DNA of 64,000 nucleotides from Osmia lignaria lignaria. Its lineage: Eukaryota; Arthropoda; Insecta; Hymenoptera; Megachilidae. Below the pieces are notes generated by a model. That model was not told the DNA's origin. It worked only from the letters and a program-made list of their open reading frames with translations, and made no database searches. A program made the position numbers and the translations under genes. The stretch is from contig NC_135046.1 of NCBI RefSeq assembly GCF_051020975.1, positions 3,162,001 to 3,226,000 of the forward strand, read 5' to 3'. Positions 43,901 to 55,900 of this stretch are shown here, piece after piece (position 1 is the first letter of the stretch; every line of letters begins with the position of its first letter).

Positions 43901-46900
43901 GTAATTGTACGCGGGATCAAGTACGCCGTTGAAATTACAGAAAGGCTTGTTTTGTCCTTTTTGTAGTTCGTTTCGGGATTGTCGTTGCTGCCGAGAGGAA
44001 CATTAATTACACTCGCTTCGTTCCCGGGAATGGATTAAACTCCAAGCAGTCTGTATCCCCGAGCTGTATTTTAATGTTAATTTCAGACGTTTCGGAAGAA
44101 GATTTATTAACTTCCCGTTGTTTTCGACGAGTAGCCCCGCTATTAATTCCGTTTCGCCAGAAAGTTTCAGCCGGGAAGTTTTTCGATTTCGATGTAATTA
44201 TCCTGATGTGCTGTCCAATTTGATCGCGATACGACGAGCGTTTCTCTCTCTTTTTCAACTTAACGTTCGTCAACATAAAATATCCCTATCGCGATCTATC
44301 GAAGTCTCATGGGCGAACAGGGTTGGTACGCGGTCCCCTTGAATCGCGTTCGAAAAAATTTTCCCGTTCACCTTCTACATTCACCCAAACCTTGTTCCCT
44401 GCCCTGAAAAAGAGGAAACGAAGACGACAGCGTCGTCTCTGTTGGAGATACGCGTATAGGAGAGCCGTTAACGACGGCATGCAGGTACATACTATTATCA
44501 CACGTCACGTTTATAGTTCCACCGCGGATCTCGCCGTTTTATTTCGAGAACGGTGTGACGGAAGGGATGAGGACACAGCTAATGTGTACCACGAGCCAGG
44601 GTGACCAGCCGTTCAACATCACCTGGTTGATGGACGACAAACCGATACAGAAAAGATCGGGTGACGGTGGTGTGTCGGCGTCGGCGTCATCCTCGTCGTC
44701 GTCGTCCTCGTCGTCCTCGTCGTCGTCGTCCTCGTCCTCGAGCGGATCCACCGCGGCCGTGCTCGAGACAGGGAACAACATACAGATAAGCGACTATCCG
44801 CCGTTTTCCAGCATCCTGACGATAAATAACGTCAGCGCTAAGCACAGCGGGAACTACACGTGCCAGATCAGCAACGTCGCTGGCCTGGCCGAATACTCGA
44901 CCAGCCTCTCCGTTGCTGGTTGGTGTCTCAAACGAGCAACAACAAAAAACGACATGGTAGCTGTAAGAACCTGTGTACATAAACCGTGTGTGACTGCGAC
45001 ACACACACCTGTCTGTCTCTCTCTCCCTCTCTTTCACTCTCTTTCTATGTGTGTACGGTGTGGATGGACAAGGATATCTTAGAAACGATGTACGCCGTGG
45101 ATACTGTGAATTCTTTATGACTGAGGAGACTGAAAGGTTCTTTAGGATTTTATAAGCAGGAGCTTTGTTTTTCGTAAAGAAGGTGAGATATTTGAAAAAG
45201 TTCAATACAAGGATTTTTACTTCAATACTAGTTTACGTATAAAAAATGACACTTTTATTAGCGAAAGATTTACATGATTTAGAAACTGTCACCTAAGGTT
45301 TAAAGTCACTCCCGAAATCCAGTCACTTCTATCTCGAAAACGAAGCTCGAAATCGCAAACTGCTAAGAGATTTTTCAATTTACTTAGTCACGAAGGATCT
45401 GCAATCTTCGCGGTGTACATTTTACATCTAGAAACATCCTGTACATACACACTTATATATATACACGTGTATATATACATATCACGGCACAGAAACCGAG
45501 CAGTCGCTACGGAGGATCGGAGTAACAGCGTGTTTCGATGAAATCGATTTCGTAGACAACGTTTCCGGTGACCCCGCAGGATTCTTCCTGCCTCTTATCT
45601 CGATGCGGTCCCATCTTGCCTCGGATTTTCCCTCCTGATCTCCTCGGCACGATGATGTTCCACGAATGGTTTAAGCCAGCTTAGAAAAGACTTTGGAATT
45701 CATAGAAAAACCGTGTCGCGGCAGGAAAAATGCTGTTCCAGAAAGCAGAAAGAAATTCTAGGGAAAAAAAACGGGGGTCTTCGTCAAAGAACACATCGCG
45801 CGGTCTGCTTTGATAACACACATCTTCGATAAAAGCGTCATGAGAGACCGGTTGTTTGATGTAGGTTACGCGAGTTTGCGCAGTACACCGAGTGCTTTCT
45901 CAACAATTTCACGCGAGGGTGGAACAAAGAGGGATTGGTAGGTATATTAAATTACAGAATACGTATTTTCCGTTATTTGAGGTAGGTAACGGTTTCACGG
46001 TTTCAAATACGTTCCCCAAAGAAAATAGCCAAGAGCCCGCGAAACGGATGTCCCTCGTTTCTCCGAGGACTCTGCTGGTCGGCGCGCAATTACATTTCTC
46101 CAACTACACCTTTTTCCGTGGTAAAACGTACAACGAACTACTCTCCTCTTTTTTTCCCTCTTCTTCTGAACGCATGCACGTTTTCCTAGCTTCGAGCTCG
46201 TCCTCTGCAACGACATTTCTCCGTGCTTTTCGAAACGGCATTACAAGCCTAGTTTCCTCAGGGGCTAAAGTTCCTTGTGACAGTCGGATCGAGGCTCTCA
46301 CGAGGATACGGTCGTAGGCAAATTAGTTTCGAGTTGCCGAGGTGGCGCACACGGTAATGCGACTTTTCAAGAAGTTCCAGGCAGCCGCTCGACGATTTTC
46401 GAAAGTCGCCACCACCCGTTCCTTAGGCGCGATCGAATGTAAATCACCTTCTCTCTTCGTCCGAATAGAATAGTCCTGAATTCTCGCAGGAGTAGCTTCG
46501 ACACCCGGGGAACGGTTCTTTCCTCCACGAGAACAGAGTTCCTTGTTTCAACGGGACGATTAATCGATTTCTTTGACGGTAATTTAATTCAATTGAACTA
46601 CATTGATTTCAACTATTGTTCCTACTATATTTCAATTTCTCCCTCGTCGTAATGAAAAAGAAGGAGCAGTTTGATACACGAATGAAAGACATTAAGAGCG
46701 TGACACGTTCCGTCACGATGTAATGTTCTTCCCGCCATTCATATTCACTAAGAGCGTCCTGTATTCGGTGGCGAAAAAGGTACCGTAAATTCGGGTTATC
46801 CCTGTTATAACAGGGAATCAATGGTCCTATGAAAACGTACGCACATCCCTCGTGATTTCGATATCGGTTTTTCCCTCGCTTGTTCCCGCTTCGTACACGA

Positions 46901-49900
46901 GAGCTCCTCCTATCTGTTGAAATAACACCGGCTATGTTTTGTCCCGCTAACGAACTATTTTTACACTGCTCTGTTCAATTTGATCCAGAAAAACACGTCG
47001 CGTCGTTGAAACAATACCTCGAACGTAGCTCATTAATTTCGAAAATCAATTAATACGGCAATGGAATTCGATTTAAAGATTTTCAAGAAATTCGTCAGAA
47101 AGATTTCCCATGAAACGAGCAACAGTTCCCTACGATGTATCAATCAAAGCGTTAAGGTTCTCGGATTGGTTTATAGGGTCGTTACGATCAGAAGCTATCG
47201 ATCGTCAGTTTGCGAGTCGTAAGAATGGAGATTTGATCGTATACGGTTGTCGAAATGGGCAACCGAGAAGGAGCCATCAACGTGGACTTAATCGGAATCG
47301 CTTGGGACACGGTACCGTGGAACTCGCGGAACTCGTTCGAAAGGTCGAAGTTTTCGCGTCAGCCAAACTTAATGGGCTCGGGGAACGTGGGTGGTGGCCG
47401 TTCGAAACAGTGGTCGATCGAGTGGAAAATAGGGTACGCGATTTCCAGCGATCAGCAAAAGCCGGGAGAGACGATAAGAGCTGCAATGACCGTCGTCGCG
47501 ATACCAGAAAGAAGTACTCGCGATATCGCGTGGACGATAAGACCCGTCTTTCCATTTGTTTGCCGTTATTACAGCCCGACTGGCCCGTGCAGTCTGGTTA
47601 TATCCGGTATCAAGATGTCCTGGACGATGATACCGCCCGGATACGAGTTACGTCTGACTAGAGCAACGACTGAAACGGAAACGGGGAAACGTGTAGATAA
47701 ACGCGAGCGTTAGCCTCCGTTATCGGTAACACGTGTTCTAATGCGTATGAAACGAGCCTTGTATACACGTCCCGTCATTCGAAAACCATTTTCGACGCGT
47801 ATCACTGTTGGAAAAGGTAGTACTAACGCTTTGGATGTCTCCAGAGACACGAGAGAATCAAGGATTCACGAGTAATTTAAGGTTGCTTTTTGACGAACTC
47901 GGACAGTCTGCGAGGTGCTTGATCTTTTCACTGGAATACACAGTTAACTCGTTACAGTACAGATTCTCTGATAAATTATGCTCTGTTGCTGCTCTTCCGA
48001 AGTACTTTCAAGGTTCTCTCATGGTTCATGGATTCCCTGGTGACTCTTTTCATCCTGCGATATCCACGCGGTAAAGAGAAGCAGTTGAAAGGCTCGCGTT
48101 CGTCGGAGTTAGTATCATTGACTGTAACCATTTTATTACATTTCTAATTTTTTACAAAAATTAATTCAACCATTTTCCGAATGGCCCCACCAAAATTAAG
48201 AACTCAGGCTCGGTATATAACCTAAATTGACTACAAGAAACCGATTGGAGTTGGTTTCAGAGCTGGATGTCTTACCGTTTTCGAGATTCTGGTAGTCAAT
48301 TTAGGTTATATACCGAACCTGAGTTCTCAATTTTGGTGGAACCATTCGGAAACTTATCCCTTTTTTTCCATTTAACGGTATCACGAGTGGCCACTGTAAT
48401 GAAATGGTTAAAAACGTTTACTCTGCCCTCGGGCACTCGTGTAATTAATGATATAAAACGTGAGAGAAAAAATAAGTGGAAAATATGGAGCGAAATTTTT
48501 TTATACAAGTTTTCCAAAAAATCAATTTCGGTAGCTCGCATATTACACGCGTTTTCCTGACCAGGATTCCTTTTAGCAATATTTCACTCGACGAAAAAAA
48601 CTTTTCGGTGAAAACGTCGTTCTAGATTTTCAAATTATATTGTCATCGCGTTTTCACTCGTACCACAAGTTACGGGGAATCCTGTGTATCGGGGAGTAAT
48701 TAAGTGTCAAAGTTCTTGTGTAGTTTCATCGAGCCGAGCCGCGGCGAGCGATTCTGATTCAAAGTTTCGCGTTTCGGCCGACAATTCGAGGTCGGAATAC
48801 CAAACGAATTTCCCCGGGGTTTTCCGTGGAAATGGCTCTTCTGAAAATAGTCCGGACAAACTATGAAGCGCGGCCGAGATTCCAACTGATGTTTGCCCTT
48901 TGTACCAGAAGAGTGGAAATAAATGCGCTTTTAGGTTCGTCCAGCGTTCATCATCGAGCATCGTCTTCCTCGCAACAGGTTTACGATGATAGCCGTGCAC
49001 CTCGTATCGGGAATTTTGTGTTTGCGATGTTGCTCGAAGCTCTTTTATCGTTCACGTCTTTTCAGCCGAGAGAAAGAATAAAAGTCAAATAATAGCTGGA
49101 ACACAGAGTATCTTTGATGTCTTCGAAAATGTTATCGCAACGACTTAAGCGAAGTCGTTCGAAGGATGATGTTCCATGATAGGAGTGTATACAAAGTTTG
49201 GTCATAATGGTTGATTTCTTTTTGAAAGAACAAGTTGAAAGCGTGGAATAATCTTTCTTTCTTAGGAGGCTTTGTTTTTACTAAAAATTAAATATGAATG
49301 TATCTGGTGCATTGTTTGCTTTGGCCTACTTTAGCGTTCTATAGATTTCTGTCTGTATGGTCTGTCTCTTGTTGTTGGCAAGTTAAGAGGATCTTATTTC
49401 TCTTGACTTATTCATGGGATCATGGTAAAGACATCGTTCATAAGATATCGAAAGTATCGAAGGGAAGTTCTGAGAAAAAGATATTAATACTATTCAAATT
49501 TTCTTTTTTATTTTCTTTCATTAGTTATTCAGTTACAGAAAATTGGAAATATCGGTAAAATTTCGGTTGACTTCGATTTTAAATAAGGACCTCTAGAAAA
49601 AAGCTGTCGAAGCAATCGGTTTCGATAGCATTGTTCCGGTCAACCGAGTGATTTCAACAATTCGGATCAGTTATCCGGATCTCTGGAAGACTCGATAGCA
49701 AGTATCCGAATCCAGGTTACTAGGTACAACGAAGAGTATTTCCTCGAATGCTGGTATCTCCGCATAGCGATCTGCATAGCGATTTCGTTGAATAGGGCGG
49801 AGGCAAGATGTCCGACCGGAACTGTCCCTTCTCCGAAGGGTCTATCTTCGAGAAAGCTTGGATTTCGTCCGCTCGTAGAAACGTAACCCGAATACTCCAA

Positions 49901-52900
49901 TCCTCTTCGAGGTGACAGCACTCTCGCGAGAAAGGGTTTAACGACAGAGAGGAAAAAAAGACACGACTCGACAGGGTGTAGACACAACCGGAAGCTCCTG
50001 GATCCCCTAATTCTCTCTCTCTCTCTCTCTCTCTCGCTCTTTCTAACGCAGCACAAGATAAATAAAACGAATATTTCTAAGGACGCAGACTTTCACGTGA
50101 TTCACTTCACCTTTTCGTTTCGTCTTCGTTTTTTTCATGCATGCTAACTGACGAACCGGTTAACCGTAACGAAAATGAATTTCAAAGCCAGGGATACATA
50201 TTTCTTTCGTTCGTGTTAAGTAAACCGGAAGAGCACGGTGGACGTTAAAGGTTACAACGCCAACTTAATCCGTCGACCAAGCCGGTAAGGCGAGAAAAGA
50301 ACAAGAAAGAAAAGGAAGAAGGAACGAAAAAAAAAAAAAAAAGAGAAATTGAAACGAGATGAACAAAAGTTCCTTCATCGTTGTTAATTACTTTCTTTTC
50401 TCTGTTCATCATTACAGTAATTGTACATCATCACGATCATCAGCATTTGTAAAATGTTCGATGTAGATCTCGACAGTTGAACGAGTTGATCTTTGATTTT
50501 AGAATTTAGACAATTTTGTTGTTCGACGTTGATTTATTTCTACTTTTCACTTCCCTTTGTTTCGTTCTCACGCGTGTTCATATAGTTAGAGTATCTCATT
50601 TAACATTTTTAATTGTACTCATTTTTTTTCTTTTTTACTCTGTTTGTAGCGGTTTCGTGTACCGAGAAATTTAATTATTGTGCTCGTGTAATGCAACGAA
50701 ATGTCTGTGACGGATGTAAAGCATGCGTTCGCGTAGTTAACGTTTCTGGTTCGTACGTTTCTTTTATTTTTCGTTTTGTTCTCTTTATTTTTCTTCATTT
50801 TTCGTTCACTTTTCCTTGTTTTGGACTTACAATTGTTTCTCTTCTCTATTATTATACGAATACGAGCAACTTGGAATGACGATGGAAGAATGTTGGAAGT
50901 AACGTTTACATTATTCTATACTTGTGTGCCTCGAGTTTTTTCTTGCGTGTTTTCTCTTCGTATATTCAGTGACAAGTAACGTGTCTTTTTTGAGAACATA
51001 GGTACCGTTTGCGTTGTTCGTACGTTGTTATTTGAGCCGTTATTACATTTATATATCTATATTATATATTTGAATCTCTTTTTTACTTGGAATGATGCCT
51101 GCCGTGTTTTTATATTTTAACGAATAACGATTTTTTGCATGAGACACATTAACTCCCTTTCAGCATACTTTTTATCACACGATATCTTTTGATGATTGAT
51201 TTTCATTTCTTTCCAACAGCATTATCTACGAGTTTTTTTCATTCATACCCCTTTTCGTTTTCTTTAAATTAACCCGCGTTATATTATTTATAAAATTCAG
51301 TTACATTATTATGCAAGCACGTTTTCTCTTCATTTCTTTACGTTACAAAATGCACGTTTTTCTTTTTTGTTTTCAGACCGATTACGTTCAGACTGGTTCT
51401 TTCGTTCGTTTAAATGCTGCTCGAAGTTTTTCCTGGTAATTAGTTCCTTTGATTGAGACAAACGAATGAGTAAACATTTCTCTACTCCCCCCCTATTTTA
51501 AATGCGACATCGTCAATTCAAGTAGTTTAACCACACAGACAGCATCGGTTTGTTGAGACACATGTTGTTATTTACACTCTTAGCGATGCGTAAGTATATA
51601 CAGTACATCGAACCCGTTTAAAATGCATGGATTTCACGACACGAATACGCGAGTACAACAGCAACAACACGCGATCACGAAGACAGTAGTAAACGTAGAG
51701 GTACAGAAGACCGATTCTCGTCGACGAACAAAGGTAGTTCCTTCGTCACCGTTCATACAGGAACAATGGTTAATTAGCCTGACAGAGAATAAGTTTTCAT
51801 TGTTCCTCTGTTACCAGTTAACGTCAAATGAATCATTTTTTAATCCTAAAAGCAAAAAATGGGAATAATTGTTATTCGCCAAGGGGTAAATCTATTACAC
51901 GTCGGCTTTGATAGACAGCTCTTCGTTTCAAATTTAATTTCCAGATTCATGCGCTCGTTAATTCATATTCAAAATTCAATAATTTGATGGTTACATAAAT
52001 TCGTGTAATTTATGACATTTATAATTTTATACTTCCCCCCTTTTATTATGTTACTTTGAAATTTATAACGATAACAGATTCTGTCTCGATTCTCTTCACC
52101 AAAAATTGTGTTTCGTATTTTCTCCCTGTGTCGTACGAAATCGATCGGACACCGGGGAAACGAAGTATTGTCGTCAATCGGGATCATCGATAAGATGCCG
52201 GATTCGGGTACCATTGTAGGTACTCGGGGCACAGCATCGACGACGAGGATCGGTTCTTAGATCTGTCCACGATGGAATGCCGGTTTCGAAACGAGCCGGC
52301 GAGTTGGGAGATTTTAAGCCAATTGGATCGTATTTTTAGTGCCACCACGATGGACGGTGGAACCTATCGACCAGAACGCGGTTGTAGGTCACGGAGTCTC
52401 CATTGCCTGTCAGGCTGAAGGATTCCCTATTCCGACTGTGACTTGGAAGCAATCGATTGGTAAGTCACGATTCCTTGAAGCCAGATACTAGGACGATCGA
52501 GTTCTCTCTTTCTTGGTCACGTTTTGAAAAACGTCCTCCATCTGGTCGGGTAAACGCGACGTGTTACGTACAGAGCATCGACTTCGAAGGATGATACAAT
52601 CAGTCTCCTGATGGTTCCATCCTTCTCCTTTTCATCGTTTCAAACCTTTCTTCTGAATACCATTGATTTTCATTCGCGTCGCGTCTCAAGAGTCATTTTT
52701 AGTTGAACGCTTTTCGAGTCAAGAAGGAGAAAGATTAACGTCACGTATTCTTGATTTTAATTATTTCTATTTGTGTCGTTTTATTGGAAACAACTGCTCG
52801 TCTTTAGAAAGTTATTAACAGTCTCTTCCTCTCGAGAAGTCCAATAACTTTGAACTTTTGATATGACCTGTGTTCCAGGAATCGTCGTTTTTCATTAAGT

Positions 52901-55900
52901 TACTCTTGTCGGGTGTATTTAACCTCAGAGTGACAGGGGTTGACGAACGGATCCATCAGAAAGCTGATCGAGCGTTTTCAGCGGTTTCATTCAATCTGAA
53001 ATAAGCTCCGAGCTCAATGAAACTTCGGTGTAATTAGTTTCGTTGATTTGTTCCTCTAGAGCATTATATTTCTCCTATTTTTTTCCTCCCTCGTAATCAA
53101 TATCTATACAATTGAAACCATTCGTTTTGTAACAATGTCAAATTCGATATCTAAATGCAACTCGCCAAGTAAATACCTTTCGACCACGAAATGCTGTGTT
53201 TTTCACGCAACATCGAACTTCCTTTGGACATTTACACGTTTCCCGGCTGTTTATTGTATTGGAAAGAATGCCGGGTGACGTTCATCTCTGGCAACGTCGA
53301 AGGAAGAGAATGCCATCTCACCCTATGAACATTGACAGACATTCTGATACCAAGGGAAAATTCTTTAATACCATAAACGTGATACTCGATCTTTGCAGTT
53401 TTTACAGCTCACGTTTCAAAGTAATTTCCAATTGCGCAAATTTTCTCACCTTGTAACAAACAAAAATATTCTCGTCAATTTCTCTTTTCTCGACTCCGTT
53501 CAAAATGATTCAGTTCGTAATGACGATTGCATGCAGATCGTTTATCATGATTTTAAGCTGGTATAACGTAGACAGGAATTAGCATAGCGAGTCACTTTAG
53601 AGGAATAATGGCTGTCCCACGGAACATTCAGGTGATACTCCGGGCGACTACAGGGAGCTGGGTTACAGCGGAACGGAGGGCGCAGGGGTTGCTGGGAACG
53701 GGTCTTTGGCGATCCCACGGGTATCCAGAGATCATGCCGGTTTCTATCTGTGCCAAGCTAGCAACGGTATCGGGCCAGGCCTCAGCAAGCTCATTCGGCT
53801 AACAGTTCACGGTAAAATATTCACGCAACAGAGAGTTACCGTTGCTCGGATTCGTGTCAGCCAAGCTGGTCGCGAACTTGGAATTCCAGCCAGGGGCTAG
53901 CTACTCTGGGATTCTTCGTTCCGTGGTCGAATTTCCGTTAGCAATCTCGATATGCTTCGACGTAGAGGGAAACGCCCGCCGGAGGCAACGTTGTTACAAT
54001 ATATTTTTCTCCGAGAACGAATAGAATCTGTATAAAGGTACTTTATAAACTTGAAAAATCAATCTTACACAAACTCTGGTTTTAATTGCTCCAGGAAATT
54101 ATAGAGATCGAGTGTATTTAACTTGTAATTAAATTAAATTGTTTTCGAACCGAACTTGCAAGAGAACAGATTTCTCGCGCAAATCTGTAACGTCAATGTT
54201 GATTCATCAAAGTTGAAAAGCTCTGAGGTAATCGCGAAACGGTGGCACGTTTTGTAAAACGATCCCGATAAATTGTTCCCCGACGGGTGTTCCCTCGAAC
54301 AAGAGGCAAGGTTCAAGAAATTAACGCTCGATTGGTGAAACAGCCGGTCCTCAGGTATCGGTGAAGACGCGACAGGAATCGGTGCGACGAGGGGAAAGCG
54401 TAACGTTACGCTGCGAAGCCGAAGGAGACGCACCTCTTGATCTCAGCTGGCGTGCGCGTGACAGCAGAGTCGATCCCAACTACGATGTTAGGTTTGTATC
54501 GAAATTAATCAAAACCCCTTCCCGTCTGAACACCGAAGCCCAGTAGGGTTACACAACGATCGACGTCGATCGATGATACGACTGACGCTTCGATCTTCTA
54601 TCCACTAATCGAGATTACAGGTTAATTACAATGCGTGTAACATGACAGACAGCTGATTAATACCGTGTCATCGTTTCAAGACATTTCAAGGGACAATTCA
54701 CTCGCATTGTATACCTGGTTTATTTTGAACTACATGATTTTTGTATATAATGACTTCTAATAGAGACAATGTGCAAACTTTGTTATCACTCTAATATACT
54801 ATATAACTATATGGAAAACCATGCAACAGAACACCATAGAGTTTCCTCGAAACATTTACCCCGACAGCTCGTTCGCTTCCTGTCACCTTCGTTATGTTAT
54901 CGTTCGCTCGGTCTCTTGTTACCCGGCAGCTAACTTTCGCTCACGCAAAATTACTCGAGCGACGTTGTACCGAGCTTGTTCGTCGATAATTCCAATCCCC
55001 CATCGAGTACCGATTAAATCCTCCGAATTTAATACGGATCTGTCGAACGAGCCGAAGGAAAAATGTTGGAAGTAGAACGGAATCCAGTAGAAACCATCAT
55101 CCATCACGTTTTCGTACCCAGAACGCGCTACCATCCATCAATCTCTCGGTTTTCTTTAATCAGGTACACGATAGATAACCAGAAGGTATCCGGACGCGTG
55201 ATCTCCGAGCTGCGGATCATCCAGGCGAACCACATAGACCGTGGGGACTACACGTGCGTGGCAACGAACGCGTACGACCGTGCCAAGGCGATCATTAACT
55301 TGCTGGTCCAAGAGCCGCCGAATTTTCCCCGGAATTTGCGCGTAGCCGAGCAAGGCAGCCGATCGTTGCTGTTAGCCTGGTCATCGCCGTCCAGCGAACA
55401 GGATCCGGCTCACGCCAACTCGCCCATAACCAACTACATCGTGCAGTACAAGGAGGCGCAGGGTAGGCTACCTCGTTCGCTTTGTTCAACCCCCGTCGGT
55501 ACACGACCCCCCATTCTCGATATATCTCGGGTGACGCGTTTGATTATCGATCCGTGGAACACGACTGTCCATCAGACGTCACTCTGCTTGTCGCACGGAA
55601 GCCTCAGAAAGCTTGACCAGGTTCTCCTTTGTGCGCCCGATTCGTCCCGGATCGTTTTTCATCACCGACACACGCTTGAAATTGATGATCAGCATTTGCT
55701 AACTTCCCGACTCGAGACAGAGAGGCGTGTCTTGGAAGCGTGTATTTCGATTGATCGCGCTCTAAATATGCGTGAGCTGTACGACAGCCTTCGTTCGACG
55801 ATGTTGTACCGATCGTGTCCCGGAATTAATTGCGAAAGTTGTAGGTAGAGAACGGTAGGATCATTCTCACTGGTTACGCATGTTCATTGTGCACTCGTTG

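Larger units (their letters stand above)
44919..52339 (+). other. Dscam2: Intron 10, 7.4 kb, downstream of Ig7B
   Basis: The longest intron here, GTTGGT to TATTTTTAG. It contains a TATATACACGTGTATATA palindrome (about 45456-45477), a 16-bp palindrome CCCTGTTATAACAGGG (46800-46815), a foldback element (48174-48352) and a CT repeat (50013-50037). The 47110-47713 open frames have no domain. No third Ig7 exon was recognised. Confidence 0.8.

Noticed and set aside
44539..44781. Minus-strand frame with a long Asp/Glu run
   Set aside because: It is the antisense shadow of the serine codon repeat in the Ig7B exon.
46800..46815. Perfect palindrome CCCTGTTATAACAGGG
   Set aside because: Short and isolated in a 7-kb intron; plausible by chance and not tied to any feature.
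47110..47713. Two overlapping plus-strand frames of 183 and 152 codons
   Set aside because: No recognisable domain, arginine-rich chance composition and no splice links to the Dscam frame.
55463..55848. Continuation of the FNIII 1 frame past its donor
   Set aside because: FNIII similarity stops at the GTAGGC donor and resumes at 59709, so this is intron read-through.
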